Shown here: positions 37,446-46,464 of the stretch, in pieces | Layout: each line of letters opens with the position of its first letter | Numbering within the stretch: the stretch's first letter is position 1 | NCBI RefSeq assembly: GCF_012027555.1 | Contig: NZ_SNUQ01000002.1 | Location: 372,001-436,000 of the forward strand | Direction: 5' to 3' | DNA from: Thermococcus sp. CX2 | GTDB lineage: Archaea > Methanobacteriota_B > Thermococci > Thermococcales > Thermococcaceae | Length of the DNA stretch: 64,000 bases | Translations under genes and position numbers: made by a program | The notes under the pieces: generated by a model | The model's input: the letters and a program-made list of their open reading frames with translations, nothing else | The model's database searches: none | Told to the model about the DNA's origin: nothing

Positions 37446-38888
37446 ATGAGAATCGAGGACGTTTACATCTGGGACATCAACGCCAAGTGGCTCGGAATCT
37501 CACCCTTCCAGCTCATGGAGAACGCCGGCGCTGGAGTTGCCAGAACGATTGAGGAAAAGTTTGGGAAAGGCCTCAAGATAGCCGTCTTCTCTGGAACTGG
37601 CAACAACGGTGGAGATGGCTTTGTTGTTGCCCGTCACCTGAGCTTTGAGAACGATGTAACCGTTTTTCTTGTTGGCGATGAGGTAAAAATTAGAAGTGAG
37701 GAAGCTAAGCATAACTGGGAAATCCTGAATGGCCTCGACTTCGTGAGAATCAAGATCCTCAAGGACTCGACATACATTAAGGCCCTCGATTTGTCTGGCT
37801 TCGATGTCATAGTGGATGCCCTTCTTGGAGCCGGCACGAAGGGCGAGCCGCGCGAGCCGATACGCTCGGCCATCGAGAAGATAAACGAATACGCCGGAAA
37901 GGCCAAGATAGTCAGTGTTGACCTGCCGAGCGGCTATCCCTCAAAGGTTCAAGTTAAGGCCGACTTCGCCGTAACATTTCAGTGGGACAAGGAGGAGTAT
38001 GAGGGCTTCGAGCGCGTTGTGGTTAAGATAGGCTATCCCAAGGAGCTCTACCATCTCGTCGGCCCCGGTGATGCGAAGTTCGCTTTAAGGAAGAAGGGCG
38101 AGCACAAGGGTCAGAATGGAAGGCTGTTAATAATCGGCGGAAGCGAGGACTACTTCGGCGCGCCCTACTTGGCGGCAAAAGCTGCTTCATATCTTGTGGA
38201 CTTGGTTTATTTAGTGATGCCGGAATATCCTGCGAAGCGCATAGCCGACCCGGATATTATTCTAAGGCCAGTCGAAGGAAAGAACTTCACAAAAGAGCAT
38301 CTTGAAGAAGTCTTGGCACTGGCAGAAAAGGCTGATGCCGTCATCATAGGGCCTGGCATAGGATTAAGGGAAGAAACTAAGGAGTTCGTCAGGGAATTTG
38401 TAAAGCGCTGCGAAAAGCCGATGGTGATTGATGCGGACGGTCTGAAGGCGGTGGCAGAGGATTTGAGCGTTTTGAAAGGCAAGACCTTCGTTCTCACACC
38501 CCACGCCGGTGAGTTCAAGGTTCTCTTTGGGGTGAAGCCTGAGGGTTCCTTCCAGGAAAAAGCAGAGCTCGTGAGGGCAAAGGCAAGGGAAATTGGCGGC
38601 GTTATCCTGCTCAAAGGTGCTTACGACGTCATAAGCGACGGGAAAACCTGGAAGTACAACAGAACAGGCAACAGGGGAATGACCACCGGAGGAACTGGAG
38701 ATGTCTTGGCTGGCCTCGTTGGGGCCTTGCTGGCTCTGGGCAACGAGCCGCTAAGGGCCGCTTCCGTTGGTGCCTTTCTCAACGGCCTCGCTGGGGATAT
38801 GGTGAAGAAAGAGCTCGGCGAGAACTTCACAGCACTGGAGGTTGCGAAAAAAGTCCCGCACGCGGTCAGGTGGGTGGTGGAGTTCTGA
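37446..38888 (+). CDS. nnr: Bifunctional NAD(P)HX epimerase / ADP-dependent dehydratase
   Basis: 480 residues repairing hydrated NADH and NADPH. The N-terminal epimerase domain (1-215) has MENAGAGVARTIEE and FSGTGNNGGDGFVVARHL. The C-terminal ribokinase-like dehydratase (216-480) has LIIGGSEDYFGAPYLAA, VIIGPGIGL, VIDADGLKA, LTPHAGEF and NRGMTTGGTGDVLAG with the catalytic Asp. The ATG at 37446 is chosen with GGTGGT six bases upstream. Confidence 0.94.
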   Translation: MRIEDVYIWDINAKWLGISPFQLMENAGAGVARTIEEKFGKGLKIAVFSGTGNNGGDGFVVARHLSFENDVTVFLVGDEVKIRSEEAKHNWEILNGLDFVRIKILKDSTYIKALDLSGFDVIVDALLGAGTKGEPREPIRSAIEKINEYAGKAKIVSVDLPSGYPSKVQVKADFAVTFQWDKEEYEGFERVVVKIGYPKELYHLVGPGDAKFALRKKGEHKGQNGRLLIIGGSEDYFGAPYLAAKAASYLVDLVYLVMPEYPAKRIADPDIILRPVEGKNFTKEHLEEVLALAEKADAVIIGPGIGLREETKEFVREFVKRCEKPMVIDADGLKAVAEDLSVLKGKTFVLTPHAGEFKVLFGVKPEGSFQEKAELVRAKAREIGGVILLKGAYDVISDGKTWKYNRTGNRGMTTGGTGDVLAGLVGALLALGNEPLRAASVGAFLNGLAGDMVKKELGENFTALEVAKKVPHAVRWVVEF

Positions 38889-38894
38889 GGGGAC

Positions 38895-39452
38895 TCAGAA
38901 CTCCACGAGCTTCTTTACTTCCTTGGCCTTCTCGCAGAGCTCGCAGCTCTGAAGGAAAACGAGTATGTTGAGAAGATGGAAGAGCTCTACCTCAGTCAGA
39001 TCCACCTCGGCCTGAGACACTCTCTTGATTATGGGCTGAGAGTTGAGTTCGATTTCGTTGAGTACGGCTTTGGTGAGCTGCTTCAGCTTTTCTCGGTCCT
39101 TTATTTTGGCGCCCGCTTTTTCAAGAATCTGGACGAGCTTCTCGACCTCTACTTGGAGATAGGCCTGTCTGAACTCCTCTACGCTCTCGTCCAAGTCTGC
39201 TTTTATGAGGAACAGCCTCGCCACCCTGGTGTAAATCCTCTCGTTTCCGTCGCTGTCGAGCTCCTCGATGAGTCCAGCGTTCTCGAGCATCTTCACGTGT
39301 CGATAGACGGTTGTTCTGTCCTTTCCAAGGGCCTCGCTGAGTTCGTTAATCGTCATTGGGCGCTCCTTGAGGAGTTGCAGAATCCTGAATCGGGTTTCCT
39401 CCGAGAGCACTTTGGCCTTTTCGGGTTCCGTGATAATGAGGACTTCCCTCAC
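38895..39452 (-). CDS. ArsR-like winged-helix regulator
   Basis: 185 residues: an N-terminal winged helix (about 15-80; RFRILQLLKERPMTINELSE, KDRTTVYRHVKMLENAGLIE), then a long helical region ending with CELCEKAKEV (two Cys). The start is directly after the DUF211 stop. It is a paralogue in architecture of the 39783 gene; the two flank DUF211 in one operon. Target unknown. Confidence 0.85.
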   Translation of the reverse strand: MREVLIITEPEKAKVLSEETRFRILQLLKERPMTINELSEALGKDRTTVYRHVKMLENAGLIEELDSDGNERIYTRVARLFLIKADLDESVEEFRQAYLQVEVEKLVQILEKAGAKIKDREKLKQLTKAVLNEIELNSQPIIKRVSQAEVDLTEVELFHLLNILVFLQSCELCEKAKEVKKLVEF

Positions 39453-39758
39453 TTAATACTCCTCCAGCTTGTCCTGGGGCGTTTCTCCTTCCTCGACAAT
39501 TTTCTTTCCGGCCGCGACCATGTCTATGCTGTGTACGACCCCGCCGAATTCCTCGATGGTTCTGACTATCTCCTCGTAGTCCAGGTCGTCACCGACCATG
39601 GTTATCTTGACGTTTTCGGTCTCCTTGTCTATTTCCACGAGGGTGATGTTGACACCATCGACTCCCTCAAGTTCGCTGAGTCCCAGGGCTAGCTCAGTCA
39701 CTATCGGCTGGTGTGGTTTAAGCACGTCCAAAACGAGAAGCCTTATTCCCCTTGCCAT
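39453..39758 (-). CDS. DUF211 family protein
   Basis: 101 residues starting MARGIRLLVLDVLKPHQPIV with VDGVNITLVEIDKETENVKI and IEEFGGVVHSIDMVAAGK: the ferredoxin-like archaeal DUF211 family, known from structures but not from function. It lies between two winged-helix regulators and touches the downstream one, so it may sense a ligand for them; that is inference. Confidence 0.88.
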   Translation of the reverse strand: MARGIRLLVLDVLKPHQPIVTELALGLSELEGVDGVNITLVEIDKETENVKITMVGDDLDYEEIVRTIEEFGGVVHSIDMVAAGKKIVEEGETPQDKLEEY

Positions 39759-39782
39759 AGTTCATCGCTTCCAGTTTCACCC

Positions 39783-40358
39783 TTACTTTTTAAGTATTTT
39801 CCCGAGTTTCTTGAGGAGCTCGATGGCCTCCTCGTCCCTACCCATCTTAGCCATTGCCAGCCACTCTATAGCGTGGATTATGTCCTCGTTGGAGAACTCC
39901 TTCAGCTTCTCTTCGTTGGCTTCTATCTCGTTGGATATATCTGTCTTGTATTCGTGCTCCTTCTTGAGGAGCTGGTCCATTACATCCAGCAGCTCCTCGT
40001 CGTTGAACTCATAACCAAGGGCCTTGAATATCTCAAGCTTCGTTTTGAGCCTCGACCTGGCTAAGTAGCGGAGCTCCTCGTCGCCGAGGTAGAGGTTTAT
40101 GTAGAAGGCATCCGCCGTCCTTCCGTAGTACTTCTCCACGAGGTTTCCCTTCATTTCGGTCCTCTTGACCTCAACGAGGCCAGCCTCCTTGAGCTTCTCG
40201 ATATGATGGTAAATTGTCTGTGGTGTCTTTCCCAGAATCTCGCTGAGCTGGGAAATCGTCATTTCCCTGTTCCTTAACAGTCCGAGTATCTTCCTCCGAG
40301 TATCTTCAAGCATCAGCTTGATGACCTCGGGGTCTGTAATGACCTTAACCTTCGCCAT
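39783..40358 (-). CDS. ArsR-like winged-helix regulator
   Basis: 191 residues: winged helix (about 10-75; TRRKILGLLRNREMTISQLS, KTPQTIYHHIEKLKEAGLVE), followed by helices rich in Glu and Lys. The ATG at 40358 has GGTGGT four bases upstream. A TATA-like GATTATATGCC (minus strand, 40405-40415) and the dyad TTTAAACGTTTTAA (40372-40385) lie between promoter and start, a likely autoregulatory site. Confidence 0.85.
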   Translation of the reverse strand: MAKVKVITDPEVIKLMLEDTRRKILGLLRNREMTISQLSEILGKTPQTIYHHIEKLKEAGLVEVKRTEMKGNLVEKYYGRTADAFYINLYLGDEELRYLARSRLKTKLEIFKALGYEFNDEELLDVMDQLLKKEHEYKTDISNEIEANEEKLKEFSNEDIIHAIEWLAMAKMGRDEEAIELLKKLGKILKK

Positions 40359-40668
40359 TGCTACCACCCAATTTAAACGTTTTAATGGTTCTTTGAACGT
40401 TCTGGCATATAATCCTTTTGCTTAAGGTCATGCTTGGACCTTTGGCGGGGGCTTATATATGTAAAGATTGCCTTCTGGTTAAATGCTTTGTGGACAAAAT
40501 ATCCATAGGGTGATAGACCTGGAGAAGAGGGAACTCTCCCGTGGGGGCTATAATCGAGATTTCCCTGTTCGTAACGCTCTACTTCATGATAATTCTCTCT
40601 ACCCCTTTTGATTTTTAGGAGGGAAAGTTTAAATAAAGCCGACCGAAAAACTTTCGGAGGTGGATACG
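40359..40668. promoter_or_regulatory. Divergent intergenic region with promoters
   Basis: About 310 bp. The left part holds the promoter and the TTTAAACGTTTTAA dyad of the ArsR-like gene. A second TATA-like GCTTATATATG (40450-40460, plus strand) has no protein gene within the next 150 bases, so an untranslated RNA or long leader is possible. The right part has TTTAAATAAAG (40629-40639), then GGAGGTG before the acyl-CoA synthetase. Confidence 0.5.
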
Positions 40669-42078
40669 GTGGAGACCCCAAACCTTGACTTCCTGTTTTA
40701 CCCCAAGAGCGTCGCGGTTATAGGTGCGTCCAACGTTCCCGGCAAGATTGGAAACTCGATAATGCGCTCGATAACCCTCAACTTCGATGGTAAGGTCTAC
40801 GCCGTCAACGTCAAAGGTGGCGAGGTTGAGGTCAACGGGAGGAAGTTCTCCGTTTACAGGAGCATTAAGGATATTCCCGACGAGGTTGACGTCGCGGTCA
40901 TAGCCGTTCCGGCCAAGTTTGTTCCTGATGTCATCGATGAGTGTGGCGAGAAGGGCGTCAAGGGTGCGGTCGTTATTTCCGCCGGCTTCAAAGAGGCTGG
41001 AAACATAGAGCTTGAGGAAGAGCTCGTTAAGAGGGCTAAGAAGTGGGGCATTCGCTTGGTTGGCCCCAACTGTCTCGGTGTTACCAACCTTGAGAACGGC
41101 TTCGACTGCAACTTCAACCCGCCGGAGAGGCAGGCGAGGCCGCCCTTCGGAAAAATCGCCTTCATGAGCCAGAGCGGTGCCTTCGGAGCTGCCATTCTCG
41201 ACTGGGCCGCCAACCACATGATAGGTATGAGCAAGTTCATCAGCCTTGGAAACATGGCCGACCTCGACGAGAGCGACTTCATGGCTTACCTCGGCGAGGA
41301 TTCGAAGACCGGAGTTATCACCGGTTACATCGAGGGCATCAAGGACGGAAGGAAGTTCTTCGAGACGGCCAAGGAGGTCACCCTCAGGAAGCCCGTCATA
41401 ATCCTTAAGGCCGGAAGAACCGAGGCCGGCGCTAAGGCGGCGGCTTCCCACACCGGCTCGCTCGCAGGTTCATACAAGATATACGAGGCCGTCTTTGAGC
41501 AGACTGGGGTTCTCTCCGCCAAGAGCATGAGGCAGCTCTTCAACTACGCTAAGGCCCTTGCCATGCAGAAGCCCGCTAAAGGCAACCGCGTCGCTATAGT
41601 CACAAACGGCGGCGGTGCCGGAGTCATGATGAGCGACGGTTTGCTTGAGCGCGGCATGAAGCTCGCCGAGCTGAGCGAAGAAACCAACGAGAAGTTCAGG
41701 AAGGGCATAGAGGAAGGAAAGCTTCCGCACCACATGAGCTACAAGAATCCAATTGATGTCATCGGAGACGCCCCGTCTAGCAGGTACGAGCTAGCCATGC
41801 GCTACGCCCTGGAGGACCCGAACGTTGACGTTCTCGTTGTCATAGCCCTCTTCCAGAGCCCGGCTTTGGACGAGGGAATAGTTGACGCGGTAGCGAGGAT
41901 GCAGGAGTACGGCAAGCCTATAATCTTCGTCGCTCCTGGAGGAGACTACCCGCACAGGATGGCAAGGAACATCGAGCAGAAGGGCGTCCCGGTCTACGAG
42001 ACCGTTGAGGACGGAGTTGATGCTGTTTATGCCCTCGTCAGGTACGGCGAGTGGCTTAGGGAGAACGGGCGGCTTTGA
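40669..42078 (+). CDS. ADP-forming acyl-CoA synthetase alpha subunit (succinyl-/acetyl-CoA type)
   Basis: 469 residues: CoA-binding FYPKSVAVIGASNVPGKIGN, VVISAGFKEAG, GPNCLGVTN, MSQSGAFGAAILDW and the phospho-His loop AASHTGSLAGSYKIYEA (His about 260). It converts acyl-CoA, ADP and phosphate to acid, CoA and ATP together with a beta subunit not present here. From memory, the Thermococcus succinyl-CoA synthetase alpha lies in this genomic neighbourhood, so it may be that paralogue. GGAGGTG lies six bases before the GTG start. Confidence 0.9.
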   Translation: METPNLDFLFYPKSVAVIGASNVPGKIGNSIMRSITLNFDGKVYAVNVKGGEVEVNGRKFSVYRSIKDIPDEVDVAVIAVPAKFVPDVIDECGEKGVKGAVVISAGFKEAGNIELEEELVKRAKKWGIRLVGPNCLGVTNLENGFDCNFNPPERQARPPFGKIAFMSQSGAFGAAILDWAANHMIGMSKFISLGNMADLDESDFMAYLGEDSKTGVITGYIEGIKDGRKFFETAKEVTLRKPVIILKAGRTEAGAKAAASHTGSLAGSYKIYEAVFEQTGVLSAKSMRQLFNYAKALAMQKPAKGNRVAIVTNGGGAGVMMSDGLLERGMKLAELSEETNEKFRKGIEEGKLPHHMSYKNPIDVIGDAPSSRYELAMRYALEDPNVDVLVVIALFQSPALDEGIVDAVARMQEYGKPIIFVAPGGDYPHRMARNIEQKGVPVYETVEDGVDAVYALVRYGEWLRENGRL

Positions 42079-42086
42079 TGGGCTTT

Positions 42087-42527
42087 TTAGACTTTTTCCA
42101 CAATTTTCATGGTCTTTACCCGTTTAAAGTCGTCATCAAATGTTGCTATTTTGTTTATGCCGTAGAACTCGCAGGTCGATACAATGAGCGCATCATTTGG
42201 GAGCAGATGATATTTCTCAATGGAGCTTTTTGAATTCTCCACAATCTCTGGGTTTATCTCGAGTATGCTGAAAACGGAGAAGGGTTCAAAGACAGGTTCT
42301 AAATTAACGCTAGCCAGAACTGAAGGGTTTCTCTTGATTTCGTAGGATTTCATTCCAGTTTTGGCCTTTATGTAGAAGAAGGTAACCTCTGAAGCAACTA
42401 TCGGATTTATGAATCCCTTAATCTTTCCGTTTTCCACACTTTCAATGCGGGGTTTGGCCTTGGGTATGCCGCCGAGGTGGTATATGAGAACGTTTGAGTC
42501 AAAGAAAACGTTCTCCCTACCACTCAT
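42087..42527 (-). CDS. PIN-domain protein, VapC-type toxin
   Basis: 146 residues. VFFDSNVLIYHLGG carries the first catalytic Asp, ASEVTFFY the Glu, LLPNDALIVSTCEFYGINKI the second Asp, and ATFDDDFKRV the terminal acidic cluster. It is a predicted RNase. The ATG at 42527 lies within the last codons of the upstream antitoxin-like gene (11-base overlap) with GGAG upstream, a classical antitoxin-toxin arrangement. Confidence 0.88.
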   Translation of the reverse strand: MSGRENVFFDSNVLIYHLGGIPKAKPRIESVENGKIKGFINPIVASEVTFFYIKAKTGMKSYEIKRNPSVLASVNLEPVFEPFSVFSILEINPEIVENSKSSIEKYHLLPNDALIVSTCEFYGINKIATFDDDFKRVKTMKIVEKV

Positions 42528-42708
42528 CTTCAATCTCCTCGATTATCGCGTCAATCTTGTCCTTATCCATTTTCACTATCCCAAAGGTTCTATCCGATAT
42601 CTTCTGGGGCAGTATCTTAAGGGTAACCTCACTTCCCTCTGGAATGTTGAGCCTCTTCTTCGGCTTCAGGACGCCGTTTTCATAAACGGCCTCAACTATG
42701 ACTTCCAT
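42517..42708 (-). CDS. AF2212/DUF104-like antitoxin
   Basis: 63 residues: EAVYENGVLKPKKRLNIPEG and SEVTLKIL are typical of the DUF104/AF2212-like antitoxins that pair with PIN toxins. A C-terminal acidic helix (DAIIEEIEDEW) probably binds the toxin. GGTGGGAGC precedes the ATG. Confidence 0.85.
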   Translation of the reverse strand: MEVIVEAVYENGVLKPKKRLNIPEGSEVTLKILPQKISDRTFGIVKMDKDKIDAIIEEIEDEW

Positions 42709-42783
42709 GCTCCCACCAACTTTCCCTTGGCATTGGAGACTGATAAGCGTTTTGGATAATGAATAAGTCAGTTTGTGGAGAAT

Positions 42784-43197
42784 TCACCCTGTGGAACCGC
42801 ACTTTGAAAGGGTATTTTTCTCGTCTTCTTGAGTTGAGTTCTCCAAGGATATAATCTCCCAGTTTTTCATGTTAATGACGGCCTTGTAGACGGAGTAATT
42901 GCCGGTGCAGGCTTCTCGATTAGGCCCTATGTGGATGAAAACTACTGCTGTACAGGTTGTTAGGTTAAAACAACCAGCATGGCCGCAATTGGTCATGTTG
43001 GGGAACTTTTCTGAGGCTATTTCATCTGCAATAGTGTCGAGTTTGGCGATGTTAAAGGGGCAACTCCCTGTTCCTGCTACGTTAGTATTGTTTGTTAGTT
43101 TTTCATCGGTTTCGGGGCTGTTGAAATTTGGAATTTCAACGAGGATATAAACGAGGATCAATAAAAATATCCCAACGATGGGAATCAGCCGCTTCAC
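42784..43197 (-). CDS. Membrane-anchored Cys-rich extracytoplasmic protein
   Basis: 137 residues with an N-terminal helix (LIPIVGIFLLILVYILVEI) and an extracellular part with six Cys (SCPF, NCGHAGC, TTC, ACTGN) plus one near the C-terminus, and several N-glycosylation sequons. Disulfides are likely. The GTG at 43197 is chosen because AGAGGGATG lies upstream; an ATG at 43221 lacks a binding site. Not recognised; possibly lineage-specific. Confidence 0.6.
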   Translation of the reverse strand: MKRLIPIVGIFLLILVYILVEIPNFNSPETDEKLTNNTNVAGTGSCPFNIAKLDTIADEIASEKFPNMTNCGHAGCFNLTTCTAVVFIHIGPNREACTGNYSVYKAVINMKNWEIISLENSTQEDEKNTLSKCGSTG

Positions 43198-43297
43198 TTG
43201 GCATCCCTCTTTGGCCGTCATGTTTTATGCCGACGGCTCCTAATGGTTTTCTTTAGGAAATATTTTTAAAATTTCTCTGCTGTAGGTTTTGAGTTGT

Positions 43298-43387
43298 ATG
43301 GACAACTTCAAGCAGATCATCAAAAACTTTAAATCCTCTTCCTTCCTTTTTCTTCCCATGCTTGGTGATTGTTTTTGGCCTTGGTGA
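43298..43387 (+). CDS. Candidate leader peptide upstream of trpS, ending Trp-Pro-Trp
   Basis: An open frame of 29 codons whose last nine read MLGDCFWPW then TGA. A TATA-like AACTTTAAATCC (43326-43337) sits about 25 bases before the inner ATG at 43358, so the trpS mRNA could begin at or near that ATG, giving a leaderless nine-codon peptide with two Trp codons just before its stop. The trpS ATG is 66 bases further on. Function as a tryptophan-sensing leader is inference. Confidence 0.35.
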   Translation: MDNFKQIIKNFKSSSFLFLPMLGDCFWPW

Positions 43388-43414
43388 AGCCTTCCTCTTC
43401 TGCCCCGGCTTAGT

Positions 43415-43438
43415 CTGGAGTTTCGTTTCCACTGGAAA
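43415..43438 (-). other. Full ORB-like element upstream of trpS
   Basis: Minus strand: TTTCCAGTGGAAAC, GAAACTCCAG. It matches the Pyrococcus ORB core (dyad plus GAAACTC), with a GGGG run 10 bases beyond. It is 15 kb from oriC and ends 14 bases before the trpS ATG, overlapping the mRNA leader. Confidence 0.55.
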
Positions 43439-43452
43439 TGGAGGTGCTTTGA

Positions 43453-44607
43453 ATGGACGAGTTTAAGGTTACCCCATGGGACGTTGAGGGTTTGGTGGAC
43501 TACAACAAGCTGATAGAGGAGTTTGGAACGAGTCCTTTGACTGACGAGCTGCTTGAGAAGACCGCCCAGCTGACCAAGAGCGAGCTACCGCTCTACTTTA
43601 GGAGGAGGTTCTTCTTCTCCCACAGGGACTACGATAAGGTTCTCCAAGACTACGAGAGCGGAAAGGGCTTCTTCCTTTACACTGGGAGGGGTCCGAGCGG
43701 GCCGATGCACATAGGCCACATCATACCCTTCTTCGCGACGAAATGGCTCCAGGAGAAGTTCGGCGTGAACCTCTACATCCAGATAACCGACGACGAGAAG
43801 TTCCTCTTCAAGGAGAAGCTGAGCTTTGACGACACCAAGTACTGGGCCTACCAGAACATCCTCGACATAATAGCGGTCGGCTTCGACCCTGACAGGACCT
43901 TCATCTTCCAGAACAGCGAGTTCACCAAAATCTACGAGATGGCCATTCCGATAGCCAAGAAGATAAACTTCTCGATGGCGAGGGCAGTGTTCGGCTTCAC
44001 CGAGCAGAGCAAGATAGGAATGATTTTCTATCCGGCTATTCAGGCTGCACCGACCTTCTTCGAGAAGAAGCGCTGTTTAATTCCCGCTGCGATAGATCAG
44101 GATCCCTACTGGAGACTGCAGAGGGACTTCGCTGAAAGCCTTGGCTACTACAAGACGGCAGCTCTGCACAGCAAGTTCGTACCCGGCCTGATGGGTCTTG
44201 AAGGCAAGATGAGCGCCAGCAAGCCGGAAACGGCCATCTACCTGACCGACGATCCGGAGGAGGCCGGCAAGAAGATATGGAAGTACGCCCTGACCGGCGG
44301 CCAGCCAACCCTCAAGGAGCAGCGCGAGAAGGGCGGCAACCCGGAGAAGTGTGTCGTCTTCAAGTGGCTTGAGATATTCTTTGAGGAGGACGACAAAAAG
44401 CTCATGGAGCGCTACCACGCCTGTAAGGCCGGAGAGCTGACCTGTGGCGAGTGCAAGCGCTACCTCATAAAGAAGGTGCAGGAGTTCCTCATCGACCACC
44501 AAAAGAAGCGCAAGGAGGCCGAAAAGCAGGTAGAGAAGTTCAAGTACGCCGGTGAGCTCGCTAGAGAGCAGTGGGAGAGGAGCATCCCGGAGCCGCTGAA
44601 GGGCTGA
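43453..44607 (+). CDS. trpS: Tryptophanyl-tRNA synthetase
   Basis: 384 residues, class I, archaeal/eukaryotic type. The ATP site is GPSGPMHIGHIIPF (HIGH-like, about 80-93), and QITDDEKFLF, AIDQDPYWRLQRD and GKMSASKP (KMSKS-like, about 251-258) follow. The C-terminal domain has CGECKRYLIKKVQEFL. GGAGGTG lies six bases before the ATG. It ends SIPEPLKG, a sequence mirrored in a scar at 46613-46652. Confidence 0.96.
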   Translation: MDEFKVTPWDVEGLVDYNKLIEEFGTSPLTDELLEKTAQLTKSELPLYFRRRFFFSHRDYDKVLQDYESGKGFFLYTGRGPSGPMHIGHIIPFFATKWLQEKFGVNLYIQITDDEKFLFKEKLSFDDTKYWAYQNILDIIAVGFDPDRTFIFQNSEFTKIYEMAIPIAKKINFSMARAVFGFTEQSKIGMIFYPAIQAAPTFFEKKRCLIPAAIDQDPYWRLQRDFAESLGYYKTAALHSKFVPGLMGLEGKMSASKPETAIYLTDDPEEAGKKIWKYALTGGQPTLKEQREKGGNPEKCVVFKWLEIFFEEDDKKLMERYHACKAGELTCGECKRYLIKKVQEFLIDHQKKRKEAEKQVEKFKYAGELAREQWERSIPEPLKG

Positions 44608-44679
44608 GGCTCCGGTTTTTACTCCCTTTTCGAAAGTCTTTTATACTTCTTCGGGTTTGGATTTTACTGGTGGGTAAAA

Positions 44680-46464
44680 ATGCGGAGGGCATCGCTTCTG
44701 GTCCCTCTTGTGGTCTTCATGGTCATAGTGAGCGGCTGTCTCGGCGGTGGGAATACCCCGACTAGCACGCCTTCGAGTGCTTCTTCACCCGCGGTTGAAA
44801 CCACTTCAACGACTTCCGTGGAGCAGTTCCCTCCTGTGAAGTTCCTCTATCCGGAGAAGCCCGAGATCGTTAACCTGACGCTGGAAGATGCAACTGAGTT
44901 TTTCCGGGAAAAGTATTCGCGCGTTCCCTACTCCCAGTTCGGCAACATAACCGTCAACTACTCCAATGGCGTCTTCACTGGTGTTTACCGCTTTGTGCTC
45001 ACGAACTTCACGGACAGGACGCTCTACCTGGCCATGCTTAAGACGGAAGATGAGCCGATAAAACTGAACATAACCATTGAGGGTGTTCCCCTAAACCTCT
45101 CCCGCGTTGATAGGTATCTCCTGTTTGATGAAGGGGTCGGGATCGAGTTCTACGCTGTTAACGTCTCCACGAACTTGACGACCCTCAGAGGGATTGCGCG
45201 CTACGAGTTCAGATACTTGGAGAACGAGGACGAGATAGGGGCTTTGGTTGGAAAGTATGGATTGCTCTTTGGCACGGACTTCTCCTGGTGGGAGTTTGCC
45301 TCGAAGAACGCCACCATAGTGGTGACTCCGTATCTTCCAAGGGACACGATTTTCGTGCTTTTCGGGCATGGTGTCGTTCGCAATGGCTCGAAGGTGATTT
45401 ATACCTCACCTCTACATCCCTACCTCGGGTTCTCGCTCTACCTTCAGAACCTCAACTGGACGGATTTCTCGGTTAATGACGTCAACGTTACGGTGTACTA
45501 CACCGCTGGCTGCTATAACCCTGAAGGTCTGGAGCTCGTTAAGAAGGAGCTGAACTTCACGATCGGTCTCTATCGCAACATCACCGGCGTGCTCCCCTCG
45601 AACAGGCTCGACGTGGTCTTTGTTCCGGGACTTCCCGCCCTTTCAAAGAGGCTTTTCAGCGAGCCGGTCAATGGGATTGACCTGAAGGGAACGTTCCTCG
45701 TCAACTGCCCCATTGACATAAAGGACTCGGCCGTTAACTACGCCTCCCTGCTCTTCCACGAACTTGCCCACGAGTGGTTCGGCCGATACGCCAGCTTCGG
45801 CCGGCTCAATGAGGCCTTCGCAGACTACATGAGGGTGGAGGCCTACCAGCGCTGGGACCCCAAACGCTATCCAACGTGGATAGAGGATATGGAAAGGATG
45901 GCCGTCAGAGATTCGAGTCAGTACACGTACTTTGAGGCCATGGACCCATCCCTACCCTACTGGAAGGTCAGTGGGGTTCTGTACAAGAAGGGCGCCTTCA
46001 TACTGCGCTCTCTCCGCTTCGTCCTTGGAAATGAAACGTTCAATGAGATTCTCCACGAGGCGCTAACGGAGTGCCACGGTTCTTACTGCGCCGTCCAGGA
46101 CTTCCAGCGTATAGCCGAGAACGTCTCCGGCGAAGACCTCGATTGGTTCTTCAACGAGTGGTTTAACTCCACGCTACTGCCGGACTATAACATCACTGAC
46201 CTGAGCCTCTCGGCGACCGATAACGGCTACAACCTGACCTTTAGGCTGATTGATGCGAACAACTTCACCATGCCGGTAGAGCTTAGAATAGTCATGGAGA
46301 ACGGCAAATTTGTCGATAAAACTGTGTGGGTCAATGAGGGAATGGCAGAAGTCACCCTTTCCTTGGAAGCTCGGCCAACTATAATAGTCATCGATCCCAA
46401 TGAGTGGATGGCCAACATCAACAGAAACTTCGAGGTCGACGGGATTGAGGTGGTTGTTAATTAG
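44680..46464 (+). CDS. M1-like zinc aminopeptidase, lipoprotein
   Basis: 594 residues. A lipobox VVFMVIVSGCLGG is followed by a Thr/Ser-rich linker, an N-terminal beta domain, and the gluzincin motif HELAHEWFG..LNEAFADYM (His, His, Glu; about 360-385). A helical C-terminal part and terminal beta domain follow. It is anchored outside the membrane and probably degrades peptides. Note many N-glycosylation sequons. TATA-like CTTTTATACTTC is at 44638-44649. Confidence 0.85.
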   Translation: MRRASLLVPLVVFMVIVSGCLGGGNTPTSTPSSASSPAVETTSTTSVEQFPPVKFLYPEKPEIVNLTLEDATEFFREKYSRVPYSQFGNITVNYSNGVFTGVYRFVLTNFTDRTLYLAMLKTEDEPIKLNITIEGVPLNLSRVDRYLLFDEGVGIEFYAVNVSTNLTTLRGIARYEFRYLENEDEIGALVGKYGLLFGTDFSWWEFASKNATIVVTPYLPRDTIFVLFGHGVVRNGSKVIYTSPLHPYLGFSLYLQNLNWTDFSVNDVNVTVYYTAGCYNPEGLELVKKELNFTIGLYRNITGVLPSNRLDVVFVPGLPALSKRLFSEPVNGIDLKGTFLVNCPIDIKDSAVNYASLLFHELAHEWFGRYASFGRLNEAFADYMRVEAYQRWDPKRYPTWIEDMERMAVRDSSQYTYFEAMDPSLPYWKVSGVLYKKGAFILRSLRFVLGNETFNEILHEALTECHGSYCAVQDFQRIAENVSGEDLDWFFNEWFNSTLLPDYNITDLSLSATDNGYNLTFRLIDANNFTMPVELRIVMENGKFVDKTVWVNEGMAEVTLSLEARPTIIVIDPNEWMANINRNFEVDGIEVVVN

